A stretch of 64,000 nt of DNA from NCBI RefSeq assembly GCF_020097815.1, contig NZ_CP083663.1:1-64000 (forward strand). The letters are read 5' to 3'. The stretch is from Haloprofundus salinisoli. Its GTDB lineage: Archaea; Halobacteriota; Halobacteria; Halobacteriales; Haloferacaceae. Under the pieces are notes generated by a model, which did no database searches, was not told the origin of the DNA, and was given only the letters and a program-made list of their open reading frames with translations. The stretch's first letter is position 1. Every line of letters starts with the position of its first letter. Positions 23,852 to 32,518 of this stretch are shown one piece after another. The translations under genes were made by a program, and so were the position numbers.

Positions 23852-25129
23852 ATGAGCGACTTCCCACCCCGCGAGGCCGCCCGCGAGTTCGACCGCGACG
23901 ACCCCCTCTCACAGTTCGCCGACCGCTTCGAGATATCCGACGGCCACTACATGGACGGCAACTCGCTCGGCCCGCTCTCCGAGGACGCCGAAGCCACCCT
24001 CGAACGCGTCGTCGACGAGTGGCGCGAACTCGGGATTCGCGGGTGGACCGACGCCGACGAACCGTGGTTCTCCTACGCCGAGCGACTCGGCTCGATGACC
24101 GCGCCGCTCGTCGGAGCAGAGACGGAGGAAGTCGTCGTCGCCAACTCGACCACCGTCAATATCCACACGCTCGTCGGCACCTTCCTGGACGCCGTCGACT
24201 CGCCGACGGTACTGGTCGACGACCTCGACTTCCCGACCGACCACTACGCGATTCGCGCTCAACTGCGCCAGCGGGGTTACGACCCCGACGAGCACCTCGT
24301 CGCCGTCGAGAGCCGAGACGGCCGAACCATCGAGGAAGACGACGTCGTCGTCGCGATGGACGCCTGCGACCCGGATGTCGTCTTCCTGCCGTCGGTGCTC
24401 TACCGCAGCGGCCAACTGCTCGACGTCGAGCGAATCACCGAGGAGGCTCACGACCGCGGTATCCTCGCGGGCTTCGACCTCGCGCACTCGGTCGGCGCCG
24501 TCGACCACGACCTCTCGGGCGTCGGCGTCGATTTTGCAGTTTGGTGCGGCTACAAGTACCTGAACGGCGGTCCCGGCGCTATCGCGGGGCTGTACGTCAA
24601 CCGCGACCATTTCGGTGAGACGCCCGCGCTCGCCGGGTGGTGGGGCCACGACAAGGAGACGCAGTTCGACATGAACCTCGCGTTCACGCCCGCCGAAGAC
24701 GCCGGCGCGTGGCAGATCGGGACGGTGCCGATGCTCAGCGCCGCGCCGCTGGAAGGCTCGCTTCGGATGTTCGAGGAAGCCGGTATCGAGGCCGTCCGTG
24801 AGAAATCCGTCTCACTGACGAGCTATCTCGTCAAACTCGTTGACGCGCTCTCCGAGGCGGGGTACGACTGCGAGGTCGGGACGCCCCGAGACGCCGACCG
24901 CCGCGGCGGCCACGTTGCGGTCGAACACCCCGAAGCCTATCGGGTGAGCCTCGCGCTCAAGGAACGAGACATCGTCGTCGACTACCGCCCGCCGAACGTC
25001 GTCCGCGTCTGCCCTGCGCCGCTGTACACCAGCCACGAGGACGTCTGGGAGGTCGTCGACGAACTCCGAGCGATTCTGGACGAAGCGACGTACGAGCAGT
25101 TCGACCGGCAGGACGGCGGCGTGACGTAA
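23852..25129 (+). CDS. kynU: Kynureninase
   Basis: A 425-aa fold-type I PLP enzyme that hydrolyses kynurenine to anthranilate and alanine in tryptophan breakdown. Diagnostic parts are ISDGHYMDGNSLGPLSEDAE near residue 30, ANSTTVNIHTLVGTFLDA, FDLAHSVGAVDHDLSGVGVD and WCGYKYLNGGPGAIAGLYVN, which contains the Schiff-base Lys. GWWGHD and the later MLSAAPLEGSLRMFEEAGIE are also typical. The ATG at 23852 is set by the TATA-like box upstream; the longer open frame is antisense to the AIR-synthase-family gene. No other kynurenine-pathway gene is in the window. Confidence 0.93.
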   Translation: MSDFPPREAAREFDRDDPLSQFADRFEISDGHYMDGNSLGPLSEDAEATLERVVDEWRELGIRGWTDADEPWFSYAERLGSMTAPLVGAETEEVVVANSTTVNIHTLVGTFLDAVDSPTVLVDDLDFPTDHYAIRAQLRQRGYDPDEHLVAVESRDGRTIEEDDVVVAMDACDPDVVFLPSVLYRSGQLLDVERITEEAHDRGILAGFDLAHSVGAVDHDLSGVGVDFAVWCGYKYLNGGPGAIAGLYVNRDHFGETPALAGWWGHDKETQFDMNLAFTPAEDAGAWQIGTVPMLSAAPLEGSLRMFEEAGIEAVREKSVSLTSYLVKLVDALSEAGYDCEVGTPRDADRRGGHVAVEHPEAYRVSLALKERDIVVDYRPPNVVRVCPAPLYTSHEDVWEVVDELRAILDEATYEQFDRQDGGVT

Positions 25130-25253
25130 CCCTGTTCGTCGAACCGGTCTCGAATGTGTGAGCGTCGGCTATCGCTACCACCAATCGAGCGCCTCGTTGT
25201 GTTCGGTGAGATAGACGGGTGAATCGTATCGGCTCCGGCGCTTCGCCCCCGGA

Positions 25254-25868
25254 TCAGAACGTCGCTTCCGGAATCGACGGATACAGCGACCGAATCTTCT
25301 CGTGCGGTTGGTACACCCCGACGGTGGCGTTCTTCGTCGATGCGGTCATGTCCGCGAGGTGGACGAGTTGCTGTAGCGGCGTCTCCGGTTCGGGGCCGTC
25401 GTACCACGGTCCCATGTGCCGCTCGACGGCGTCGGCGACGCGCGGGTCCAAGTCCGTCTCGGTGCGGAGCCAGTCGGCCGCCCGTACGTCGTGGTCGCGA
25501 TCGGCGTGGTCACCTTGCTCGTACGTCTCGCCGTACTTCTTTATGTCGTGAAGCAAACAGGCGACCCGACCGAGCTCCCGTTCGAAGTCGCTGACGAGTC
25601 CCTGTTCGAGATACGAGTCGACCAGGCGCTCGAACGCCGCGAACACCATCTTCGTGTGAATCCAGAGGCCGCGTTCGCCGCAGCAGTAGAGGTTGTGGTG
25701 GGCGTAGCTCGACGCGGCGGGCGCGGTCCAGAAGTAGTCCTCGTGTCCCTCGAAGAAGGCGACGGCGGCCTCGCGCATCAGCTCGGTGTCGTCGACGAGC
25801 GCGAGTTCCGGCAGTCGTTCGCAGACCGCGGTGAACGCGTTCTCCTCGAATCGAATCGTCTCGGCCAT
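25254..25868 (-). CDS. HD-domain protein
   Basis: A 204-aa helical protein with an HD-type metal site: WIHTKMVFAAFERLVDSYL supplies an early His, ACLLHDIKKYGETYE the HD pair, and DHDVRAADWL and VADAVERHMGPWYD later metal residues. It belongs to the broad HD phosphohydrolase group, and its substrate cannot be told. It is convergent with the kynureninase gene and divergent from the BtpA-like gene, with no apparent operon partner. Confidence 0.8.
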   Translation of the reverse strand: MAETIRFEENAFTAVCERLPELALVDDTELMREAAVAFFEGHEDYFWTAPAASSYAHHNLYCCGERGLWIHTKMVFAAFERLVDSYLEQGLVSDFERELGRVACLLHDIKKYGETYEQGDHADRDHDVRAADWLRTETDLDPRVADAVERHMGPWYDGPEPETPLQQLVHLADMTASTKNATVGVYQPHEKIRSLYPSIPEATF

Positions 25869-25966
25869 CGACCAGTCGTCTCTCGAAGCGCGAATTATAC
25901 GCGTCGGTTCGGAGCGGCCTCAGTCGAACTCGCCGCCTCTTTGGGGCCACCCCGCGAGCGACGCGT

Positions 25967-26767
25967 ATGAACGACTTCCTCGCGCTCGACGCGCCGATAA
26001 TCGGGATGCTCCACCTCCCGGCGCTCCCCGGAGCGCCCGGGTTCGCAGGCGACCGCGACGAACTCCGAGCGCACGTGAGAGCCGACGCGGCGGCGCTCGA
26101 ATCCGGCGGCGTCGACGCTGTGATGGTGGAGAACTTCGGCGACGCGCCCTTCTACCCCGACGACGTGCCGAAACACACCGTCGCGTCGATGACGGCGCTC
26201 GTCGGCGCAGTCTCCGAGGCGGTGTCCGTCCCCGTCGGCGTCAACGTCCTCAGAAACGACGCGGCGGCGGCGCTGTCGGTGGCGGCCGCGACCGGTGCCT
26301 CGTTCGTCCGCGTGAACGTCCACACGGGCGCGCGGGTGACAGACCAGGGCGTCGTCACTGGCCGAGCGTACGAGACGATGCGTCTCCGCGAGCGGCTCGA
26401 CGCCGACGTGGCCGTCCTCGCCGACGTTGACGTCAAACACTCCGCGCCGGTGACGCCGAGAGAGACCGGCGAAGTCGTCGCCGAGACGCTCGAACGCGGC
26501 CTCGCGGACGGCGTCGTCGTCTCCGGTGTCGGCACCGGTGAAGCAGTCGACCGCGACCGACTCCGCGAAGTGGTCACTCACCGCGACGAACTCGGTCTCG
26601 ACGCGCCGGTCGTCGTCGGCAGCGGGACGACCGTCGAGAGCGTGGCCGACCTGCTCGCCGTCGCCGACGGGGTCATCGTCGGGACGGCGCTCAAATCGGG
26701 CGGGGAGACGACGAACCCGGTGGACGAACAGCGGGTTCGAGAACTGGTCGAGGCAGCCGAGTCGTGA
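25967..26767 (+). CDS. BtpA/SgcQ-family TIM-barrel protein
   Basis: A 266-aa barrel protein of the BtpA family. It begins PIIGMLHLPALPGAPGF, the family signature, followed by AVMVENFGDAPFYPD, VPVGVNVLRNDAAAALSVA and SFVRVNVHTGARVTDQG. The C-terminal VVVGSGTTVESVADLLAVAD and GVIVGTALKSGGETTNPVD form the phosphate-binding end of the barrel. The cyanobacterial founder affects photosystem I build-up, and other members are linked to sugar or nucleoside breakdown; the archaeal role is unknown. Confidence 0.88.
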   Translation: MNDFLALDAPIIGMLHLPALPGAPGFAGDRDELRAHVRADAAALESGGVDAVMVENFGDAPFYPDDVPKHTVASMTALVGAVSEAVSVPVGVNVLRNDAAAALSVAAATGASFVRVNVHTGARVTDQGVVTGRAYETMRLRERLDADVAVLADVDVKHSAPVTPRETGEVVAETLERGLADGVVVSGVGTGEAVDRDRLREVVTHRDELGLDAPVVVGSGTTVESVADLLAVADGVIVGTALKSGGETTNPVDEQRVRELVEAAES

Positions 26768-26934
26768 CTCGACGCTTCGACCAAGCGGGCTGACAGGCGG
26801 CCGGTTCGAGGGGTCGACGACCCGCCGACGGGCGGCCGCACACCCGCTCTCCGCCGGCGGTCGAGAGTCACGTCACCCGACGAAGTGGTCCCGGCATCGG
26901 TTATGAACCTTCGCCGCCCGCGGCGACCTCCGTT
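26768..26934. other. Gene-free spacer between convergent genes
   Basis: 167 bp of GC-rich DNA with no gene or strong repeat. It separates the convergent BtpA-like and flavoprotein genes. Confidence 0.4.
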
Positions 26935-28074
26935 CTACTCGTTCAGTTCCGCTTCGACTAGTTCGGTCGCTTTCTCGACCGCCTTCACCGAACTCAGATA
27001 GCCCGCTCCGACGGTCGTCTTCATCGCCTTCGCCGCCGCCCCGGTGACGACTGTCGGCCCGACCTGCGCCACCGCACCGTCGCCGACGGAGACGATCCAC
27101 CCCGGCACCTCGAAGCGGTACGGTTTCAGTCGCGGGGCGAAGTCGGTGCCGTCGCCGTCGAGTTCACGAGTCACGAGTCGTTCGAGGTTTCGAGCGACGG
27201 TTCCGGCCTCTCGAATCGCCGCGGAGGCGCTGGCGGGGACGGACTCGCCATCGGCGTCGACGGCGCGGGCGGCGTCGCCGACGACGAACGTTCTCTCGGA
27301 GAGTCGGAGGTCGTTGCGGACGAGTGGACGCTCGCCGCCCATCGCGTCCGCGCCGCGGATGCCGCCCGTCCAGACGAACAGGTCGTACGGAAGGGTTCCT
27401 TCGGCGAGTTCGATGCTGTCGGCCTCGGCACGCTGAACCGGCGTGTTCGTCCGTATCTCCACATCGCGGGCGGCGAGTTCGTCGTGGACCGCCTGCTGGA
27501 AGTTCTCGGGGAAGGCGGGCGTAACGCTGTCGAACTGTTCGAGCAGAACGACGTCGACGCGGTCGGAGGCGTTGCGTTCGCGTGCGAGGGCGGCGAGTTC
27601 GCCCGCCGTCTGTACTCCCGACAGTCCCGCCCCGCCGACGACGGCGGTGCCGCCGGACTCGCAGACGTCGAGAAACTGCGTGCGAATCGCCTCGGCGTGG
27701 TGAACGCGTTTCAGTGGCAGCGCGTGCGCTTCGACTCCCGGCAGGTCGTGGAAGTTAGTCTCCGACCCGAGACAGATCGCTCCGAAGTCGTAGTCGAGTT
27801 CCGTCCCGTCGGCGAGTTCGGCGAATCCCGCGTCGGCGTCGACGCGCTCGACGCGTTCGGTGACTAGCTCGGCGCGGTCGAGGGCGTCGCGCAGTGGAAG
27901 GGTGAGAGCGTCGGTGACGCTGGGACGGCGAATCACGCGGTGAACTTCGTGTTGGACCAGGTGTGTCGGCGACTCGTCGACGACGACGATGTCGACGGCA
28001 GGAGGGAGGCGACGTTCGAGACGCTGCGCGAGGACGAGGCCTGCGTAACCGGCACCGAGTACAGCCACTCTCAT
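26935..28074 (-). CDS. NADH dehydrogenase-like FAD oxidoreductase (NDH-2 type)
   Basis: A 379-aa flavoprotein. The N-terminal RVAVLGAGYAGLVLAQRLER binds FAD. A second GxGxxG-like turn, TAVVGGAGLSGVQTAGELA, binds NAD(P)H. FVVGDAARAVD is the FAD-ribityl Asp motif. The order matches type II NADH dehydrogenases and sulfide:quinone reductase relatives, but the paired Cys of SQR are absent. It probably passes electrons from NADH to quinone at the membrane face, without pumping protons. It is divergent from the 44-aa zinc-ribbon gene at 28213. Confidence 0.85.
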   Translation of the reverse strand: MRVAVLGAGYAGLVLAQRLERRLPPAVDIVVVDESPTHLVQHEVHRVIRRPSVTDALTLPLRDALDRAELVTERVERVDADAGFAELADGTELDYDFGAICLGSETNFHDLPGVEAHALPLKRVHHAEAIRTQFLDVCESGGTAVVGGAGLSGVQTAGELAALARERNASDRVDVVLLEQFDSVTPAFPENFQQAVHDELAARDVEIRTNTPVQRAEADSIELAEGTLPYDLFVWTGGIRGADAMGGERPLVRNDLRLSERTFVVGDAARAVDADGESVPASASAAIREAGTVARNLERLVTRELDGDGTDFAPRLKPYRFEVPGWIVSVGDGAVAQVGPTVVTGAAAKAMKTTVGAGYLSSVKAVEKATELVEAELNE

Positions 28075-28212
28075 ACCCGGCGGTTAGAACCACGGAGCAA
28101 AGAGGATGTGGGCCGTGCCGGTCGTCGGTGATTCGTCCGAATTAACCGGCGTACTGTTGCAATCTCTCCCCCTTATCGTCGTATGTGACCTCATCAGAGG
28201 TGGTGTAACACC

Positions 28213-28347
28213 ATGGCCGACCGACAGTTCACGCACGTCTGTAGACACTGCGGTGTTGTGATGGCGACTACGTCACAGACGCCGCCGCGGCAGTGTATCG
28301 TCTGTGAGGACTCGAACTTCTCGATGCTCGCTGCAGCGACGATGTAA
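28213..28347 (+). CDS. 44-aa CxxC zinc-ribbon protein
   Basis: A very small ORF that encodes MADRQFTHVCRHCGVVMATT, then a short linker and CIVCEDSNFSMLAAATM. Two CxxC pairs 19-20 residues apart make a single zinc ribbon. Such one-domain proteins of 40-60 aa are abundant in haloarchaea and some act in stress response or regulation. It has no assigned family here. A second protein of the same length and Cys pattern is encoded 260 bp downstream. Confidence 0.6.
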   Translation: MADRQFTHVCRHCGVVMATTSQTPPRQCIVCEDSNFSMLAAATM

Positions 28348-28607
28348 CGGTAGTACCGACCGACTCGCACGCAGTTCACGCTCTGATCTCCTCCGCCTGC
28401 CCCCGAATTTTTCGCGGAGATAGCAGTCTCTCCTGAGACTCTGTCCCATGCTCCGACTCTTCGGAATCGGTGATTCGTCGAGGAGTCTACGGCGCTCGCT
28501 GCGTAACGACGGTTTTCGGCTCTAATTCGACCGTTTTCTACAGCAGTACCGGACAGTCGTTTTCCCGAACCAACTGTTATTTCGCACTCGTCACGGTAGC
28601 CTGAGAC
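28348..28607. other. Spacer between two small zinc-ribbon genes
   Basis: 260 bp with no coding frame I trust. The minus-strand frame that crosses it also runs through both zinc-ribbon genes and has no domain. It probably contains the promoter of the second small gene (an AT-rich patch at about 28573-28583). Confidence 0.4.
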
Positions 28608-28742
28608 ATGATCGTTCGATGCGCCGAGTGCAAGAACCGTTTCGAGGTACCCGAGTACGTTCGCGCCGACGTCCAGTGTCCCAAATGCAATCACTACTTC
28701 CGGCCCGGTCGGTTGACGAATCGGCGCGAGCGGTTCGTCTGA
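28608..28742 (+). CDS. 44-aa CxxC zinc-ribbon protein, second
   Basis: Encodes MIVRCAECKNRFEVPEYVRA followed by DVQCPKCNHYFRPGRL and a basic tail NRRERFV. The pairs CAEC and CPKC form one zinc ribbon, similar to the MJ0042-type finger-tip domain. The Arg-rich end could bind nucleic acid. Length equals that of the gene at 28213, though the two sequences are otherwise unlike, so they are either distant paralogues or a chance pair. A T-run at 28810 may end its transcript. Confidence 0.65.
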   Translation: MIVRCAECKNRFEVPEYVRADVQCPKCNHYFRPGRLTNRRERFV

Positions 28743-28809
28743 TAGTCGCCTCGAACCGACGGATCGGCCTTCGTCCGCCCCTATTGCACTCTCGCACGCC
28801 TCTCGCGTC

Positions 28810-28815
28810 TTTTTT
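28810..28815 (+). terminator. T-rich tract after the zinc-ribbon gene
   Basis: Six T residues 68 bp after the stop codon, in otherwise GC-rich DNA. Archaeal transcripts commonly end in such tracts. Confidence 0.3.
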
Positions 28816-28870
28816 CTGACTCCGTTTTAGGTTCGTTCGCACACCTGCGACACGCCTCAGTCGAGCGAGT

Positions 28871-29842
28871 TCAGAACAACGCGTCTGCTTCGGGGAGAAT
28901 CTCGGCGGGGCCGCCGACTTCCCACACCATCGTCTCGACGCCGCAGTCGGAAATCGCCCGTTCGACCTCGTCGACGTAGTCGGCTTTCGTGTTCACGTAG
29001 ACGCTCGCGCCGGTATCCGTCGAGAAGTACACCGGAACATCGTCCTCGCGGAGTTCGCGGACGGCGTTGAAGATGGCGATGGTCTCCGGTTGCCAGTACA
29101 CCCACCCCGACGGACCCGTCATCGTCGTCGCCGTCAGCGACAGCGAGTCGTGTTCGGCGAGTTCGAAGGTGCGGTCGAAGTCGGCGCTGCGAAGCGCGTC
29201 GCGCATCTCCGCAATCTGGCCGTGGATGTGCGCCATCCGCGCCTGGAACATGTGGCTTTCGGCGGCCTCTTCGTGGGCCTGTTCGGTCTCCTTGTAGGCC
29301 GGCACGAGCCCCGCGACGATTCGGAGGTCGCCTTCCAACTCCGTTTCGATGCGCCGGGAGAGGCAGTCCTCGTCGTTCAGCCCCGTGTAGAGTTGGGAGA
29401 ACGCGCCCGTGACGGCGCGGGCCGCCGATGAGGACCCGCGACGGGCGATCGTCGAGATCTCGGGGCGCGTCAGGTCCAGCCCCGCGGCCTCCGACAGCGC
29501 CATCGCCGCGGCGGCGAAACCGGAGGAAGAGGAGCCGAAGCCCACGTTCGAGGGGAAGTTGTTCTCGCTCTCGAAGCGGACGGCGTGGTCGACGTCGGCC
29601 AGCTCGCGGACGTGGTCGACGACGGCCTGGATGCGCTCGGCACCGCGGCCCTCGACTTCCTCGCCGTCGATGAGAAACACGTCCTCGTCGGCGGCGGAGT
29701 CGAACTCGACGGTCGTCGTCGTGTTCGAGGGCGCGGTACAGACGCTGATGCTGTCGTGGTACGGGAGTCGAAGTTCCGGGTCGCGCATCCCGTGGTACTT
29801 CACGAGGCCCTGAATCGGGTGTGCTCGTGCGGTGGCTTTCAT
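28871..29842 (-). CDS. mvaD: Mevalonate-pathway decarboxylase (phosphomevalonate/diphosphomevalonate decarboxylase)
   Basis: A 323-aa GHMP-superfamily enzyme. It begins TARAHPIQGLVKYHGMRD, the decarboxylase N-terminus, and has the ATP loop NNFPSNVGFGSSSSGFAAAA. RRGSSSAARAVTGAFSQL and the later FSTDTGASVYVNTK, with the catalytic Asp, follow. In haloarchaea such proteins act on mevalonate 5-phosphate to give isopentenyl phosphate; the sequence alone does not settle mono- versus diphosphate. It provides C5 units for lipids and carotenoids. The phytoene/squalene synthase gene lies 73 bp upstream on the same strand, so the isoprenoid genes are clustered. Confidence 0.88.
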   Translation of the reverse strand: MKATARAHPIQGLVKYHGMRDPELRLPYHDSISVCTAPSNTTTTVEFDSAADEDVFLIDGEEVEGRGAERIQAVVDHVRELADVDHAVRFESENNFPSNVGFGSSSSGFAAAAMALSEAAGLDLTRPEISTIARRGSSSAARAVTGAFSQLYTGLNDEDCLSRRIETELEGDLRIVAGLVPAYKETEQAHEEAAESHMFQARMAHIHGQIAEMRDALRSADFDRTFELAEHDSLSLTATTMTGPSGWVYWQPETIAIFNAVRELREDDVPVYFSTDTGASVYVNTKADYVDEVERAISDCGVETMVWEVGGPAEILPEADALF

Positions 29843-29864
29843 GCCAGAAGGCGTGCGCGACTCC

Positions 29865-29876
29865 GGGTTAAATATC
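29865..29876 (-). promoter_or_regulatory. TATA-like box of mvaD
   Basis: GATATTTAACCC on the minus strand lies about 25 bp upstream of the ATG at 29842. Confidence 0.5.
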
Positions 29877-29915
29877 CCGGAAGTCGACTGCGTTCGGCGG
29901 ACGCGGTTCCGACGT

Positions 29916-30992
29916 TCAGTCCGCTTGGCGGGCGACGCGGTGGTACGGCGAGCGAGAGATGGCCTCGCGGAGTTCCGCCAGCGATTCGCGTCCGCCGCTG
30001 GTCATCGCGCCGACGACGGCGAACACCTCCTGTCGGGACACCTTCACGCCGCGGCCGGTGAGCGCGTCCTCGGGGTTCGCCGACAGTTCGCGGAGCGTAC
30101 CGACGGCGAGGAGGAACGGAATCGCCCACGCGGCGAGCGTGTTGCCGTCGGTCGTCGGGACCGTCTCCAGATACGTCTGCGCGTCGTCGAGGTACGTCCG
30201 GGCGTGGGAGGCAGTTCGGCGGACGACGTTCGTCGCGCCCGCTTTGTTCGCCGGGTCGACGACCTCGTCCTGCGGGACGCCCTCATTTTCGAGCCACTCC
30301 GCTGGGAGATAGACGTTGTTCTCCTCGGTATAATCGTCGTAGACATCCTTGGAGATGTTGACCAGTTGGAGGAGGAGGCCGAACTCCTCGGCGGTGTTGT
30401 AGAGGCGTTTGCGGCGCTCGGAGTCGATGTCGCCGCGGGTGACGAGGTTGGTGATGAGGGTGCCGACGGTGCCGGCGGCGTAGTAGCAGTACTCTTCGAG
30501 TTCCTCGCGCGACTGGATGCGGAGCCCGTCCGTATCGGCGTAGCGTTCGACGAACATCGCCATCCCCTGGACGAGTTCGCGGGCCGGCGGCGTCACCGCC
30601 TCCCGAACGTCGGCGGGTAGGGATTCGAACGTGCGGAAGACGCGCGGCGACTCGGCGACGACCTCCCAGTCGTCGGTTCGAGCCTCGGCCGCGGGCACCC
30701 AGGGTTCGACCGCCTCGGTGAACTGTTCGATGGTCGTCTCGTCGTCCGGGTCGAGCGCCGCGTCGTACAGACGGAGCAAGCGGGCTTGCTCGTCGGCGGG
30801 GATGTGCTCGGCGTCTTCGACGGTGTCGGCGATACGGCAGACGAGGTAGCCGAGACAGATGTACGATGACATCGGCTCGTCGAGGACGCGCACGGTAAGT
30901 GCGAACGTCCGCGAGACGCCTTGGACGGCGTCGTGGCACCACTGCAAGTCTGCGTCGTTCCCGGGGGGGCGGGCATCTGCGTCTTCAGGCAT
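29916..30992 (-). CDS. crtB: Phytoene/squalene synthase
   Basis: A 358-aa head-to-head prenyl synthase. The first Asp-rich motif YLVCRIADTVEDAEHI sits near residue 50, and the second is around QLVNISKDVYDDY. YCYYAAGTVGTLITNLVT lies between, as in phytoene synthases. It condenses two C20 or C15 diphosphates to phytoene or squalene, the entry to C50 carotenoids or squalene of haloarchaea. The ATG at 30992 follows a minus-strand TATA-like box (31021-31030). Confidence 0.9.
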   Translation of the reverse strand: MPEDADARPPGNDADLQWCHDAVQGVSRTFALTVRVLDEPMSSYICLGYLVCRIADTVEDAEHIPADEQARLLRLYDAALDPDDETTIEQFTEAVEPWVPAAEARTDDWEVVAESPRVFRTFESLPADVREAVTPPARELVQGMAMFVERYADTDGLRIQSREELEEYCYYAAGTVGTLITNLVTRGDIDSERRKRLYNTAEEFGLLLQLVNISKDVYDDYTEENNVYLPAEWLENEGVPQDEVVDPANKAGATNVVRRTASHARTYLDDAQTYLETVPTTDGNTLAAWAIPFLLAVGTLRELSANPEDALTGRGVKVSRQEVFAVVGAMTSGGRESLAELREAISRSPYHRVARQAD

Positions 30993-31020
30993 CCGGAGTA
31001 TCCCAGCTTACGGAAGGAGA

Positions 31021-31030
31021 CATAAAAAGC
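31021..31030 (-). promoter_or_regulatory. TATA-like box of crtB
   Basis: GCTTTTTATG on the minus strand, 29-38 bp before the ATG at 30992. Confidence 0.5.
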
Positions 31031-31111
31031 CTCGTGGCACTTCCGTCAAATGTGAACAGCTCACACCCTGCACCCGGAAAACCTAAACGGTCGACAGTGA
31101 AAAACCGCAGC

Positions 31112-32254
31112 ATGGACTTCCAGCTCTCCGCGGAGCAGAAGCAGATTCGGGATATGGTCGCGGAGTTCGTCGACGAGGAGATTCGGCCCGTCGCCGCCGA
31201 TATCGACGAGACCGACGAGTTCCCCGCCGACCTCGTCTCCGAGATGGCCGACCTCGGTCTGATGGGGATGCCGTTCCCCGAGAAGTACGGCGGTGCGGGT
31301 CTGGACTACCACTCCTACGCTATCGGTCTCGAGGAGATCTCCCGCGGCAGCGGCGGACTGGGCACCGTCGTCGCCGCCCACACCAGCCTCGCGGGCAACA
31401 TGGTGTACGCCTTCGGAAACGAGGACCAGAAACGGGAGTACCTCACGCCGTTGAACACGGGCGAGAACATCGGCGCGTTCGCGCTCTCGGAGGCGGGCGC
31501 GGGCAGTGACGTCCCCTCGATGACGACGACGGCCGAGAAAGACGGCGACGAGTACGTCGTCAACGGCGGCAAGCTCTGGATCTCGAACGGCTCGGTCGCC
31601 GACACGGTTACCCTCTTTGCGAAAACTGACCTCGACGCCGGAAAAAAGGGCATTAGCTCCTTCGTCGTCCGCCCCGAGGAGGACGACGGCTTCGTCGTGG
31701 AGGGCACCGAGCACAAACTCGGCGACAAGGGCTGTCCCACCGCCGAACTCCGCTTCGACGACATGCGCATCCCCGAGGACCGCCTGCTCGGCGAGGAGGG
31801 CGACGGCTTCGTCCACGCGCTGAAGACGCTCAACGGCGGGCGCATCACCATCGCCGCGCGCTCCATCGGCATCGCCTGCGCCGCCCGCGACGACGCGCTG
31901 CAGTACGCCCAGGAACGCGAACAGTTCGACCAGCCCATCTCCGGCTTCCAGTCCATCCAGCACAAACTGGCCGACATGGACACGAAGATTCAGGCCGCGA
32001 AACTGCTGATGCACCGAGCGGCGGACAAGAAGATGCGCGGCGAGAACTTCATCAAGGAGGCCGCGCAGGCCAAGTTGTACGCCAGTGAAATCAGCCGCGA
32101 GGTGGCGAACGAGGGTATCCAAATCCACGGCGGCTACGGCTACACGAAGGATTTCGCCGCCGAGCGCTACTACCGCGACGCGAAACTGAACGAGATATAC
32201 GAAGGAACCAGCGAGATTCTGCGCAACACCATCGCCGCGCAGTTACTCGATTGA
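31112..32254 (+). CDS. Acyl-CoA dehydrogenase
   Basis: A 380-aa flavoprotein with the classic short/medium-chain plan. It begins MDFQLSAEQKQIRDMVAEFV and carries FALSEAGAGSDVPSMTTTAE and LWISNGSVADTVTLFAKT at the FAD and substrate sites. QIHGGYGYTKDFAAERYYRD leads to NEIYEGTSEILRN, with the catalytic Glu. It oxidises acyl-CoA to enoyl-CoA and passes electrons to ETF. No other beta-oxidation genes adjoin it. It differs from the paralogue at 16415, which lacks the Glu. The ATG at 31112 is preferred to an upstream frame antisense to crtB's promoter. Confidence 0.93.
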   Translation: MDFQLSAEQKQIRDMVAEFVDEEIRPVAADIDETDEFPADLVSEMADLGLMGMPFPEKYGGAGLDYHSYAIGLEEISRGSGGLGTVVAAHTSLAGNMVYAFGNEDQKREYLTPLNTGENIGAFALSEAGAGSDVPSMTTTAEKDGDEYVVNGGKLWISNGSVADTVTLFAKTDLDAGKKGISSFVVRPEEDDGFVVEGTEHKLGDKGCPTAELRFDDMRIPEDRLLGEEGDGFVHALKTLNGGRITIAARSIGIACAARDDALQYAQEREQFDQPISGFQSIQHKLADMDTKIQAAKLLMHRAADKKMRGENFIKEAAQAKLYASEISREVANEGIQIHGGYGYTKDFAAERYYRDAKLNEIYEGTSEILRNTIAAQLLD

Positions 32255-32518
32255 GTACGGAAAACCGGGCGTGGCGGTCACCTTTTGCGGCCCGCTTTGG
32301 GGTCCGAGCGCCGCGTGTTCTCCCGATGGGGCGCTCTCGGTGCCGATGCGGAGTGTTTTTCGACTCCCGACGCGGAGAATAACGACGTAAACCGACAATC
32401 TGTCGCCCGCGAGTTTCTGAATAACCTCTGACAATACTTTTCCACGTCTCCGAAGTAGCTGACCTAGCGCACGCCGACAGACGACGACGGTCGGCCGCAG
32501 ATTCCGGAGACAGAGACC
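32255..32518. other. Spacer upstream of nuoB
   Basis: 264 bp with no gene. An imperfect hairpin with a T5 loop around 32350-32368 (GGAGTGTTTTTCGACTCC) may end the acyl-CoA dehydrogenase transcript. The nuoB promoter should lie in the last 100 bp, but no clear TATA box stands out. Confidence 0.4.
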
